A DNA stretch of 64,000 bases from an uncultured Acidobacteriaceae bacterium. Lineage in GTDB: Bacteria > Acidobacteriota > Terriglobia > Terriglobales > Acidobacteriaceae. Below, piece after piece: positions 1 through 7,053 of this stretch. Location of the stretch: the NCBI GenBank assembly GCA_937879855.1, contig CALFMO010000042.1, forward strand, positions 61,046 to 125,045. Reading direction: 5' to 3'. Position 1 is the first letter of the stretch. Each line of letters opens with the position of its first letter. The notes below the pieces were generated by a model. The model did no database searches. It was not told where the DNA came from and saw only the letters and a list, made by a program, of their open reading frames with translations. Made by a program: the position numbers and the translations under genes.

Positions 1-378
1 GAGAATGGCCAAGAGATCTTTCGCATGCCTCCGGCGCAGAATCAGGATGAACCATCGGCGGGAAGTGGCGTGCAGCGGGCCTCCTCCGCCGAGCCGGAAC
101 CTTCTTCCGGCGCGCCTGAGGGCGCTCTGCTTCACCGCGTCGAACCGGAATATCCGCAAGCCGCGCGTCAGCAGGGAATTCAGGGCCCGGTCGTTCTCGA
201 TGTTCATATTGGCAGCGACGGTGCAGTGCAGGACGTCAAGGTCGCCAGCGGGCCGCCCGAGTTGGCACAGGCCTCCATTGATGCGGTGAAGCAATGGCGC
301 TTCAAGCCGCGCCGGGTAAATGGACGTGAGGTGCCGATGCAGACAACCGTTACGTTGAACTACAAGTTGCCGAAGTAA
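1..378 (+). CDS. TonB C-terminal domain protein (5' end missing)
   Basis: The reading frame is open from base 1, so the start lies outside the window and only the last 125 residues are visible. They form a Pro/Ser/Glu-rich linker followed by a TonB C-terminal fold: a PEYP-A-G-G pattern, a DG-V turn, then an A-W-F-P helix and strand signature (AVKQWRFKPRR) and a final V-T-LNYK strand. Proteins with this domain carry inner-membrane proton-motive energy to outer-membrane receptors, and an Oar-like receptor lies further along at 25163-29098. The ATG at 25 is only internal if the gene continues upstream. The domain call is strong; the true length and N-terminal anchor are unknown. Confidence 0.8.
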   Translation, partial: ENGQEIFRMPPAQNQDEPSAGSGVQRASSAEPEPSSGAPEGALLHRVEPEYPQAARQQGIQGPVVLDVHIGSDGAVQDVKVASGPPELAQASIDAVKQWRFKPRRVNGREVPMQTTVTLNYKLPK

Positions 379-514
379 GTTTTAAACACGTTGCGGAACG
401 GGTTACGCTCGTGCTTTCGGGCGCGGATCTCCGTGCTAGACTGTAGCAATCGCCGAGTCTGATCCCGGCCCGGATTGGACCGTTCCCTCGCGGTCCATTT
501 CTCAAAGAGGAAGA

Positions 515-760
515 ATGAAACCAGCCATCGACCTAGCCAGTGGTGTTTCCCACGATCCTTATCAGCAGACTGTTTGCTGCCTGCGCTGCGAACAGAAACT
601 GCAGCGCTATCAACTGTGGCGTTCGAGCCCGGTTCCGGGCAACTCGGGCCATGCGATTTTGTCGTGCCCGCGATGTGGGCACGTCGAGTTCGTTTCAGAT
701 TCCAGCCCCTTGCTGCAGAATCTCGAGTTGATCGCGGTTGACGCCGGAGATGGCGATTAA
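515..760 (+). CDS. Small zinc-ribbon-like protein
   Basis: This 81-residue protein has two cysteine pairs, CLRC near residue 22 and CPRC near residue 53, spaced as in a zinc ribbon, and ends in an acidic tail. A purine-rich AAGAGGAAG stretch sits just before the ATG and serves as ribosome-binding site. It points toward ssb, whose stop lies 46 bp away, so the two converge. The specific role is not recognisable. It may bind nucleic acid or another protein through the zinc site, but this is inference from the cysteine pattern alone. Confidence 0.6.
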   Translation: MKPAIDLASGVSHDPYQQTVCCLRCEQKLQRYQLWRSSPVPGNSGHAILSCPRCGHVEFVSDSSPLLQNLELIAVDAGDGD

Positions 761-806
761 GCAAGCTTCCAGAGCGGCTGCAACAAGGGCGCTCGAAACC
801 TCGCTA

Positions 807-1280
807 TTAGAACGGGATGTCTTCGTCGGTAATCGGGCCAGCTGCAGCTGGCTCCGGTTCGGGCGCGCGCTGATCGAAGTTGTTGCCGCCGCTGGCAGAT
901 GCTCCGCGTGAACTGCCGGCGAAGTCACCGCCCCCCTCGCCGCGACCGCCCAACAGAATCAGATCGCTGGCCACGACTTCGGTCATGTACTTCTTCTGTC
1001 CGGACGTCTTATCGTCCCAGGACCGGGTTTGCAGGCGTCCCTCAATATAGACTTTGCCGCCCTTTTTTAGATATTCGCCGGCGATCTCCGCCAGGCGCTG
1101 CCAGAGCACGACGTTGTGCCACTCAGTACGGTCCTGCCATTCGCCGGCTTTGTCTTTGAATCGTTCGTTGGTAGCGATGGCCAGCTTGGCTACGGGCGTT
1201 CCCTGCGGCGTGTACTTGATTTCCGGATCCTTGCCCAAGTTTCCGATCAGTTGAACTCGGTTCAGACTCTTGCCTGCCAT
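807..1280 (-). CDS. ssb: Single-stranded DNA-binding protein
   Basis: This 157-residue protein has an N-terminal OB fold over roughly residues 5-108, opening with NRVQLIGNLGKDPE and including the typical RTEWHNVVLWQRLAE and YIEGRLQTRSW stretches. A Gly/Ser/Pro-rich flexible linker follows, and the protein ends in the acidic tip DEDIPF that recruits DNA replication and repair proteins. Length and architecture are standard for bacterial SSB. It coats single-stranded DNA in the cytoplasm. The start is the ATG preceded by GGAG. It is divergent from the lipoprotein gene at 1429. Confidence 0.97.
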   Translation of the reverse strand: MAGKSLNRVQLIGNLGKDPEIKYTPQGTPVAKLAIATNERFKDKAGEWQDRTEWHNVVLWQRLAEIAGEYLKKGGKVYIEGRLQTRSWDDKTSGQKKYMTEVVASDLILLGGRGEGGGDFAGSSRGASASGGNNFDQRAPEPEPAAAGPITDEDIPF

Positions 1281-1428
1281 GTGGGTGCTCCTTTGCAGGG
1301 GTTCACTATAACAGAATGGGGGCGGTGGAGATCGTGCGGCATGTCACAAAGTCGGCTGGGAGTATCATTTTGGGTCGGACGTTTTCAACGCATCGGCTGA
1401 ACCGGCAATCTTTGGTCGCAGGAGGAGT

Positions 1429-1920
1429 ATGTCTCTCTCCCGTATCTTCTCTCATGCCACCTCCAGAACTTGGAGCATCGCCCTGATCTTCGCGGTGCTG
1501 CCCTTGCTTTCAGGTTGCTGGGTGACATCCATAAACGGCCTGTACGAGCAAGAGAGTCTGGACAATCCTCATAAAGATCGAGACCTCGTTTTTGACCCGA
1601 GCCTGATTGGTTCCTGGAGCCTGACTGAGGACAAATGCACAACGCTGCTGACAATCGCCGCCAAGGACGAGATCTACGATCTGCAATCCGCAGAGCAGGG
1701 TGAGGGATGTATCAATGATAATTCCCATCGACAAGCTCGTCTGGTGAAACTGGGCACCAATTACTTTCTGGACGTCTCGCCGATGGAGGACGATGTGTGC
1801 GACATGTGTCTCGCTAAGCACGCTATTTTCCTCGCGAAATTCGACAAGGCCACGTTGTCTCTCGCGCCGATTGACTCCGACTGGCTGAAGAAGTCATTGC
1901 TGCAAAGACGGCGGCATTAG
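1429..1920 (+). CDS. Putative lipoprotein, apparently truncated by a frameshift
   Basis: This 163-residue protein has a signal peptide whose hydrophobic core ends in the lipobox LLSGC near residue 27, so it should be lipid-anchored in the envelope. The mature part contains a GSWSL segment and several cysteines (DVCDMCL near residue 125). A GGAGGAG ribosome-binding site precedes the ATG. I do not recognise a family. The last residues (LLQRRRH) look like out-of-frame translation: another frame continues as good coding sequence for about 53 residues to base 2048. The gene is therefore probably a frameshifted version of a protein of about 206 residues, or there is a sequencing error. Confidence 0.7.
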   Translation: MSLSRIFSHATSRTWSIALIFAVLPLLSGCWVTSINGLYEQESLDNPHKDRDLVFDPSLIGSWSLTEDKCTTLLTIAAKDEIYDLQSAEQGEGCINDNSHRQARLVKLGTNYFLDVSPMEDDVCDMCLAKHAIFLAKFDKATLSLAPIDSDWLKKSLLQRRRH

Positions 1921-2048
1921 CCACCCTGGCAGGCGATACCGACACGATAACTGCGTCGCCCAAAGAATTGAAGGCTTTCTGTCGCAAGTTTGCTGAAAAC
2001 ACAGAAGTCTTCAAGCCGGAATCGACATCCATGTTCAAGCGGAACTAG
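1887..2048 (+). other. Likely frameshifted C-terminal continuation of the lipoprotein
   Basis: Reading in frame 3 from base 1887 gives an uninterrupted, protein-like segment (EEVIAAKTAALATLAGD, later SPKELKAFCRKFAEN) up to TAG at 2046-2048. It joins smoothly to the DSDW end of the upstream frame if one base is missing near 1884-1888. There is no start codon or ribosome-binding site that would make it a separate gene. Confidence 0.55.
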
Positions 2049-2050
2049 GG

Positions 2051-2080
2051 TTCATAAACGAGCGCGGGTCAGGTTATAAT
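2051..2080 (+). promoter_or_regulatory. Promoter with perfect -10 box very close to the start codon
   Basis: TATAAT lies at 2075-2080, with a weak -35-like TTCATA at 2051-2056 and an 18 bp spacer. The ferredoxin ATG begins at 2087, so transcription would be expected to begin at or next to the A of the ATG. No Shine-Dalgarno sequence is visible. This fits a leaderless transcript. Confidence 0.5.
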
Positions 2081-2086
2081 TCCGGC

Positions 2087-2467
2087 ATGCCTCCTGCACC
2101 CGGCGCCAATAAAGCCGTTGGGATGGTTCCCGACGAGCTCAAGTTTGAACCGAAGTCGAAGGGTCTTGCGACTCCACGCAAGAAGAAACCGAAGGAACTA
2201 GCAGTCATTACCGAGTGCTGTACCGGATGCGCCGGCTCGCCGGCCTGCGTCGAATATTGTCCGGTGGAGGACTGTATGTTCTGGGTGCCGGATGAGGACC
2301 ATCCACCGTTCGGGCGTATTCAGATCGACCCCATCCTCTGCATCGGCTGCAAGAAATGCTTGAGTAAAGGGCCGGACGGCTGTTTCCTTGACGGCTGTCC
2401 GTGGGACGCGATCGTCATGGTCGACACGGCCGAGGTAGAAAAAGAAGTCGGGCCGATGGCGATTTAG
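2087..2467 (+). CDS. Di-cluster ferredoxin with unusual cysteine spacing
   Basis: This 126-residue protein has 11 cysteines. The first set is C45-x2-C48-x5-C54-x3-C58-P and the second is C85-x2-C88-x2-C91-x7-C99-x4-C104-P, plus C44 and C63. This resembles a 2[4Fe-4S] ferredoxin with inserted residues inside both binding loops, preceded by a basic N-terminal extension of about 40 residues. It is expected to be a soluble electron carrier; its partner is unknown. It sits alone between the lipoprotein and a VOC gene. The start is placed at the ATG 7 bases after a TATAAT box. The family assignment is good; cluster type and number are inferred. Confidence 0.85.
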   Translation: MPPAPGANKAVGMVPDELKFEPKSKGLATPRKKKPKELAVITECCTGCAGSPACVEYCPVEDCMFWVPDEDHPPFGRIQIDPILCIGCKKCLSKGPDGCFLDGCPWDAIVMVDTAEVEKEVGPMAI

Positions 2468-2484
2468 AAAGAAGCTGTCAGCGC

Positions 2485-2883
2485 TCAGCTGTCAGCTTTC
2501 AATTGCAGCAAATCCCACTTGTTGCCGTAGAGATCTTCAAACACGGCGACCGTTCCATAGGATTCCTCGCTCGGCGGCCGGCAGAACTTTATGCCGCGTG
2601 CCGTAAACTCGCGATAGTCGCGCCAGAAGTCGTCGGTGTGCAGGAATAGAAAGACGCGCCCGCCGGTCTGGTTCCCAATGCGGCTGGCCTGCTCGGCGTT
2701 CACGGCGCGCGCAAGCAGTAAGTCAGTTCCCGTCGATCCCGCTGGTCTGACCTGCACCCAACGTTTGCCATTGCCCAGGTCGGTATCTTCGATCAACTGA
2801 AATTTCAGTTTGGTTGTGAAGAAGGCGATGGCCTCGTCGTATTCGCGAACGACCAGCGCGATGTAGCCAAGCTTTTGCGCCAT
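2485..2883 (-). CDS. VOC (glyoxalase/bleomycin-resistance fold) protein
   Basis: This 132-residue protein has the paired beta-alpha-beta-beta-beta modules of the vicinal oxygen chelate fold. It starts with LGYIALVVREYDEAIAFF, has a central FLFLHTDDFWRDYREF segment, and closes with VAVFEDLYGNKWDLLQ, where the Glu and Asp typical of the C-terminal metal site lie. Members bind a divalent metal and act as lyases, dioxygenases or resistance proteins; the substrate cannot be told. It converges on the ferredoxin gene with a 17 bp gap. Confidence 0.85.
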   Translation of the reverse strand: MAQKLGYIALVVREYDEAIAFFTTKLKFQLIEDTDLGNGKRWVQVRPAGSTGTDLLLARAVNAEQASRIGNQTGGRVFLFLHTDDFWRDYREFTARGIKFCRPPSEESYGTVAVFEDLYGNKWDLLQLKADS

Positions 2884-2888
2884 AAGGA

Positions 2889-3008
2889 GGAGATTTCAGA
2901 TTGTAGATTTTAGATTCCAGATTGAAAGCCGGGACCCACGCAAGATGAAAATCTTCAATCTTCAATCTGAAATCTGAAATCTGAAATCTGAAATCTGAAA
3001 TCTGAAAT
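2889..3008. repeat. AT-rich inverted repeat with a 7-bp tandem array
   Basis: Six perfect tandem copies of AATCTGA occupy 2964-3005. The left side (2889-2926) contains the inverted sense (AGATTTCAGATTG and related), so the whole region can form an imperfect AT-rich hairpin. Related AGATT/AATCT-rich inverted repeats lie at 4307-4397, 12349-12446 and 13424-13488. Confidence 0.75.
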
Positions 3009-3018
3009 GTCTCGACCG

Positions 3019-3933
3019 TCAGTTCTTCCCGGCCCTCGTGCGGATCGCCTTCTCGGTCTCCATTGCCTGTTGGCGAACGTGATCCGGAATGTCTGGCAGA
3101 TCGCGTTCGTAGGGGCGAATCGCCGGCAGATCATCCGTCTGGCCTACGAGATATAACGCGCGCAGTGCTTCCCACGCTTGGTCGGCGCCGGGATCGACGA
3201 CAGCGATTTCGGCGCCGGCGGCGACATTAGCGCCAGGTTGCGCGACGGAGCGGATTCGTCCTGGAATCGGCGAACGAATCTCGACCGGCGCGGACGATCC
3301 TGCGGCTGCCAACTTTGCAAGTAATCCGCCTTGATGGATGGCCGTGCCCGGGCGGTCTGCATCGACAACGTGACCGCTCGCAGGTGCATCAATGATGGCT
3401 GGCTCCAGCAGTGCTACGATCTGCGGACGACCGGTCGCATCGCCGAAGCGCACTAGCGACAGCGCGGCGTTCCCGCGCACCATAGGGGATGGGTCGGCCA
3501 GCATCTTCAGCAGCGTTTCGTGAAAGCCCGCTTCTGACGTGTCCTGCCCCATGACCCAGGCGTCGGTGTTGCGGACTTCTTCCACGGGATAGTTCGCCAG
3601 CCGGATTAGATCGGGGTACCAGCGTTTCACCGCGTCGTGGCTGGTGTTCTGACTTTTTTCAGGCATCGCCATGCGCTCGCCCATCTGCACCAGCGCGTGC
3701 TGAATGTGGCGCGGCTTCTTATCATCGTGCAGATATTCGGTTAGCTGCTGGTCGGAAAGGTGACGACCAAACCATGTGCTCCACCAGAACAGAAAGGGCA
3801 TGAGGACGATCAGCCAGCCGGTGGCGAAAAACAAAATCTTCTGCGTGCGCGACATGCCGCGGTTGGGCTGGGGGGCAGAATCCGAGACGTGCGGAGTTTC
3901 TGGGGAGGACGCGGTTTCCAGTTGGTCACTCAT
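3019..3933 (-). CDS. Membrane-anchored HEAT-repeat protein with internal lipoyl-like segment
   Basis: This 304-residue protein has one predicted transmembrane helix at about residues 32-52 (ILFFATGWLIVLMPFLFWW) after a polar N-terminus. Helical HEAT-like repeats follow at about 60-175 (NYPVEEVRNTDAWVMGQD, DPSPMVRGNAALSLVRFGD). Residues about 178-248 switch to a beta-rich stretch with two barrel-sandwich half motifs (IIDAPASGHVVDA, IRSPIPGRIRSVAQPGANV), resembling biotinyl/lipoyl or membrane-fusion-protein domains but without the modified lysine. A HEAT-like helix pair then resumes. It is the last gene of the long minus-strand respiratory block, which suggests an envelope scaffold or assembly role. 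That role is inference. Confidence 0.75.
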   Translation of the reverse strand: MSDQLETASSPETPHVSDSAPQPNRGMSRTQKILFFATGWLIVLMPFLFWWSTWFGRHLSDQQLTEYLHDDKKPRHIQHALVQMGERMAMPEKSQNTSHDAVKRWYPDLIRLANYPVEEVRNTDAWVMGQDTSEAGFHETLLKMLADPSPMVRGNAALSLVRFGDATGRPQIVALLEPAIIDAPASGHVVDADRPGTAIHQGGLLAKLAAAGSSAPVEIRSPIPGRIRSVAQPGANVAAGAEIAVVDPGADQAWEALRALYLVGQTDDLPAIRPYERDLPDIPDHVRQQAMETEKAIRTRAGKN

Positions 3934-3970
3934 GCGTAGAACTATGCGGTCTCTTTTCAGTGCAGGCTAA

Positions 3971-4009
3971 ATGCAGAGGTCCTTCGCTTCGCTCAGGATG
4001 ACAGGGCCG
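3971..4009. repeat. Dispersed repeat of the 'CCTGAGCGAAGCGAAGGA' type
   Basis: On the minus strand the stretch reads GTCATCCTGAGCGAAGCG followed by AAGGACCTCTGC. The core has the GCGAAGCGAAGG look of short dispersed repeats I recall from acidobacterial and other soil-bacterial genomes. It lies in the gap between the HEAT gene and the small unknown gene. Only one copy is in this window, so the repeat status rests on recognition. Confidence 0.5.
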
Positions 4010-4033
4010 ATTTTGGGCCGCAATCTCAGTTTA

Positions 4034-4300
4034 CTACTCCACATCGGCGTCGAGCACACGTTCCTGCTCGAGATAGTGCGACATAGCGTACTGAGCCAAA
4101 AGCGGCGTCTGCAGCCGGATTTCGGCGCCGATCCATTCGCCCTTGGCGTGAGGAGCGTCGGGCGGATGGTTGCAGCGTCCGCCACTTCCGAACTGCGGAC
4201 CGAAGTCTGCGCTCTGAATCTGATCAAACTGGCAGATCTCGCGCCAGGCAGCATCACCAACAGTTCCAGAGACGTCGATTTTTAACTTCAGCACAGACAT
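4034..4300 (-). CDS. Small conserved-looking hypothetical protein
   Basis: This 88-residue protein begins MSVLKLKIDVSGTVGDA. It contains a Gly/Pro-rich central loop with a single cysteine (GSGGRCNHPPDAPHAKG) and ends in an acidic helix (YLEQERVLDADVE). No signal peptide or membrane helix is visible and I recognise no family. The ATG at 4300 was chosen over a longer start at 4381 because the upstream part lies in an AT-rich inverted repeat. Its support is position and strand within the respiratory block plus a sensible composition. Confidence 0.45.
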   Translation of the reverse strand: MSVLKLKIDVSGTVGDAAWREICQFDQIQSADFGPQFGSGGRCNHPPDAPHAKGEWIGAEIRLQTPLLAQYAMSHYLEQERVLDADVE

Positions 4301-4306
4301 AGAAAG

Positions 4307-4397
4307 AATGTTTGATTGTTGATTGCTGATTGAAAAACGAACGGTTGCTCGAGAAACAGCTTCAAGGTTTTCAATCAACAATCAACAAATCAACATT
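4307..4397. repeat. AT-rich inverted repeat, 30-bp arms
   Basis: The arm at 4307-4336 is almost the exact reverse complement of 4368-4397 (about 28 of 30 positions), around a 31-base loop. It belongs with the other ATTG/CAAT-rich hairpins in the junctions of this block and could also act as a 3' transcript stabiliser or processing site for the DUF420 gene, which ends at 4411. Confidence 0.8.
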
Positions 4398-4410
4398 CAA
4401 CAATATCCTC

Positions 4411-4845
4411 CTAGCTGTGTGGAAACCACTGGTAGAGCATGAAATATACGATGACTCCCGTGATGGAAACATACATCCACAATGGCCAGGTCCAGCGTGC
4501 GATGGCGCGATGCTTGTCGTAGCGGGCTCTGAGTCCGCGGGTGAGCGTGATGATTGCCAACGGCACGATGACGATGGCCAGCGTGACATGTGAAATCAAA
4601 ATCGCGAAATAGACTGGGCGCACCCAGCCCTCGCCAAGAAATCGAATGTTGCCGACTTTGTAGTGAAAGAACAGGTAGCATCCCAGAAACAAGGCCGACG
4701 CAACCACAGCCGCAATCATGCACACGCGATGGGCGGCGATGCGGCCCCGCGCAATCAGGCCACGTCCGGTGAGCAGCAGCACCGCGCTAGTCCCATTCAG
4801 TGTTGCGTTCAGTGCAGGGAAGAAGGCGTACTGTTCGGCGATCAT
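4411..4845 (-). CDS. DUF420 membrane protein (oxidase-assembly type)
   Basis: This 144-residue protein has four predicted transmembrane helices and histidines placed as in DUF420 proteins: FFPALNATLNGTSAVLLL at the start, AHR in the second segment, FFHYKVGN, an ISHVTLA segment, and a final HRAIARWTWPLW stretch before the last helix. Relatives, including CtaM-like proteins, are linked to maturation of haem-copper oxidases. Its ATG overlaps the TGA of the upstream ABC permease gene by four bases, so the two are translationally coupled. Context with heme A synthase supports a role in oxidase biogenesis, but no direct function can be read from the sequence. Confidence 0.85.
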   Translation of the reverse strand: MIAEQYAFFPALNATLNGTSAVLLLTGRGLIARGRIAAHRVCMIAAVVASALFLGCYLFFHYKVGNIRFLGEGWVRPVYFAILISHVTLAIVIVPLAIITLTRGLRARYDKHRAIARWTWPLWMYVSITGVIVYFMLYQWFPHS

Positions 4846-5672
4846 GCGGCAGGCCTGGTGCTTCTACGGTTGGCCATCAGCAACGCCAGCCCGAACATGA
4901 GCAGCGAGAACAGGGCGAGCGTCGCCATTGCTGTGGGCAGCGGAAAACTGGTTTCCGCGCCGGGATACAAAAGGCTGCGCAAACCTTCGACTCCGTAGGT
5001 TAGGGGATTCAGACGCATGATGATCCGAATCCATCCCGAGGCACCCGCGAGCGGGAACAGCGCGCCAGACAACAGCCACAACGGAATCAGAAACAGATTA
5101 ACGATTCCGTGGAAGGCTTGCGAGGAATCCATAGGCCACGCGATGGCGAAACCGAGCGCGGTGAGGGAAAACGAAACCAGAAACACCACAACCGCCACCA
5201 GCAGAACAGATAACAGTTGCAGATGAACGCCAGCGAACGGCGCGAAGATCAAAAAGATCATGCCCTGGATTGCCGAGAGCGTGGTGCCGCCCATCACCTT
5301 GCCGAGCACAATCGCGGTGCGCGGCACCGGCGCGACCAGCACGGAAAGCAAAAAGCCTTCTTTGCGGTCTTCAATCACCGACATCATCGTAAAGATGGAA
5401 GTGAAGAGCACGATCATGATCAGCGCGCCGGGATAAAAATAATCCAGGTAATGCTGCTGGCCGGGTCCACCGCCCGAGCGAAACGAAGTTCCGAATCCCG
5501 AACCGATGACCAGCCAAAACACCAGCGGAGAAGCCAGTACGCCGACCACGCGCGTAGGTTGGCGATAGAAGCGCACGATCTCGCGCCACCATAGAGTGAA
5601 CGCCGGCAGCGTAACGCCCGCGGATGCGGACCGCCCTATGGGACGCTCTAAAGTTGTTGCCTGGGTTGCCAT
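4842..5672 (-). CDS. ABC-2 type transporter permease
   Basis: This 276-residue protein has six predicted membrane segments. The N-terminal cytoplasmic helix is FTLWWREIVRFYRQPTR, followed by VVGVLASPLVFWLVIGSGFG. The ABC-2 hallmark region lies at about residues 105-135 (FTSIFTMMSVIEDRKEGFL), and a conserved LNPLTYGVEGLRSLL segment precedes the last helix. It is the membrane half of an exporter whose ATPase is encoded at 5967-6989. The start ATG shares its first base with the TAA of the small membrane gene upstream (TAATG). Substrate unknown; the location next to heme A synthase and DUF420 suggests an assembly-related export. Confidence 0.9.
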   Translation of the reverse strand: MATQATTLERPIGRSASAGVTLPAFTLWWREIVRFYRQPTRVVGVLASPLVFWLVIGSGFGTSFRSGGGPGQQHYLDYFYPGALIMIVLFTSIFTMMSVIEDRKEGFLLSVLVAPVPRTAIVLGKVMGGTTLSAIQGMIFLIFAPFAGVHLQLLSVLLVAVVVFLVSFSLTALGFAIAWPMDSSQAFHGIVNLFLIPLWLLSGALFPLAGASGWIRIIMRLNPLTYGVEGLRSLLYPGAETSFPLPTAMATLALFSLLMFGLALLMANRRSTRPAA

Positions 5673-5956
5673 TATGGATTTGCCTTCGCCGCGGGAGCCG
5701 TCGTCGAGGCCGCCGGTTTTGCTGCGGCCGGAGCCTTGGCGGGTTCGACTTTCTTCTTGCCGATCAGACCGCGGTCGCGCATCTCCCAATACGCGTTCAG
5801 CAGGAAACACGCCGAAAGCGTCAGCAGGATGAGCGTCATGAAAAGGCCGTCGACCGTCGCTGAAAACGGCCAGAGGACGATCATTCCACTCACGAAGATC
5901 CACACAATGCCCACCAATGGCAACAGACCGAGCACCAGAGAAAGCACCAGAATCAT
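5672..5956 (-). CDS. Small two-helix membrane protein with Ala/Lys/Pro tail
   Basis: This 94-residue protein has two hydrophobic helices (MILVLSLVLGLLPLVGIVWI and VDGLFMTLILLTLSACFLL) followed by a polar tail rich in Ala, Lys and Pro (KKVEPAKAPAAAKPAAS). The ATG at 5956 is favoured over an earlier in-frame start because that would overlap the ATPase gene, and because GAGGAGG lies about 12 bases upstream. It lies between ATPase and permease genes with tight spacing on both sides, so it is probably an accessory subunit of that exporter. No family recognised. Confidence 0.7.
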   Translation of the reverse strand: MILVLSLVLGLLPLVGIVWIFVSGMIVLWPFSATVDGLFMTLILLTLSACFLLNAYWEMRDRGLIGKKKVEPAKAPAAAKPAASTTAPAAKANP

Positions 5957-5966
5957 GGGACGCAAG

Positions 5967-6989
5967 CTACCTCCTCTTTTTCTTTTTGGGTTCGGAATTT
6001 GGTTCGCGCTCTTCACTCCAGAATTTGTGGCCGGTGCGGTGGATGAAGACATCTTCCAGCGCCGGCTTGCTCACCGAAATTGCTAGAATCTCGCCAGGGA
6101 AGGCCTCGACCACATCGGGAACAAAACGGTGGCCGCCCTCGCGTTCGATGCGCACCTGGTTGCCCAATACCGTAGCTTCGACATGGAAACGCGCACGAAT
6201 ATGATCAGCCAGCGAAGCAGCGTCGTGCGCAGCATCCAGCATGATTACGTCGCCACCGATTTCGCTTTTCAATTCTGCCGGTGTGCCTAGCGCGACCAGG
6301 TTTCCTTCATTCAGGATGGCCAGGCGGTCGCAGCGTTCGGCCTCCTCCATCAAATGCGTCGTTATCAGCACGGAGACGTGCTCTTCGTCCCGCAGAATTT
6401 GCAGATACTGCCACAAATCGCGGCGTGCTCCGGGATCGAGGCCCGTGGTTGGTTCGTCCAGCAGCAACACACCCGGGTGATGGAGCAGGCCTTTGGCCAG
6501 CTCGATGCGGCGCTGCATGCCGCCGGAAAATGTCTCCACGCGTTCTTTCGCACGGTCGGCCAGACCCACGCGCGTCAGAATCTCTTCCACACGTTTCTTG
6601 AGTGCTGATCCGCGCAGGCCGTAAAGATGTCCCTGGTGCCAAAGATTTTCGTATGCGGTCAGCTTGGCATCGACGCTCTGCGCTTGAAACACTACGCCGA
6701 TCTGTCGGCGGAGACTTGCGGGATCCTGCGCGGCGTCGCAACCCATGACTAGGGCGCGGCCTGCGGTCGGAATCATGAGCGTCGAAAGAATGCGGAAGAG
6801 AGTGGTTTTACCGCTGCCGTTCGGGCCGAGGAGGCCGAACAATTCCGCCGGCCGCACTTCGAAGGAAACACCGTTCAGCGCCGTGCGACTCTCATAGCGA
6901 TGGACAAGATTTTCTACGGAAATTACGGACGCGACGGTGTGATCGGATTCGAGACCGGCATCGGCGAGCGCAGAGACCTTCGAGACCAA
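5967..6989 (-). CDS. ABC transporter ATP-binding protein
   Basis: This 340-residue protein has all nucleotide-binding motifs: Walker A GPNGSGKTT at about residue 55, Q-loop GVVFQAQSV, signature ETFSGGMQRR, Walker B GVLLLDEPTTGLD, and H-loop ITTH. A C-terminal extension of about 90 residues is typical of ABC-2 exporter ATPases of the CcmA/DrrA style, and the protein ends in a very basic KKKKRR tail. The start is TTG at 6989, the only plausible one in frame. Permease, small membrane protein and DUF420 follow in the same operon. It powers export of an unknown substrate across the inner membrane. Confidence 0.93.
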   Translation of the reverse strand: MVSKVSALADAGLESDHTVASVISVENLVHRYESRTALNGVSFEVRPAELFGLLGPNGSGKTTLFRILSTLMIPTAGRALVMGCDAAQDPASLRRQIGVVFQAQSVDAKLTAYENLWHQGHLYGLRGSALKKRVEEILTRVGLADRAKERVETFSGGMQRRIELAKGLLHHPGVLLLDEPTTGLDPGARRDLWQYLQILRDEEHVSVLITTHLMEEAERCDRLAILNEGNLVALGTPAELKSEIGGDVIMLDAAHDAASLADHIRARFHVEATVLGNQVRIEREGGHRFVPDVVEAFPGEILAISVSKPALEDVFIHRTGHKFWSEEREPNSEPKKKKRR

Positions 6990-7053
6990 AAGAATGTACC
7001 CCAGGGAGCTGTTATCAGTTTACGACATCTTGGCGAACGTTAGGAATGATGAC

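Noticed and set aside
360..764. 134-codon minus-strand frame opposite the zinc-ribbon gene
   Set aside because: Arg/Ser-rich shadow translation with no family features.
2964..3005. Tandem AATCTGA array considered as a CRISPR-like or origin iteron array
   Set aside because: The unit is only 7 bp with no spacers, and it lies within an AT-rich intergenic hairpin; no DnaA boxes or replication genes are near.
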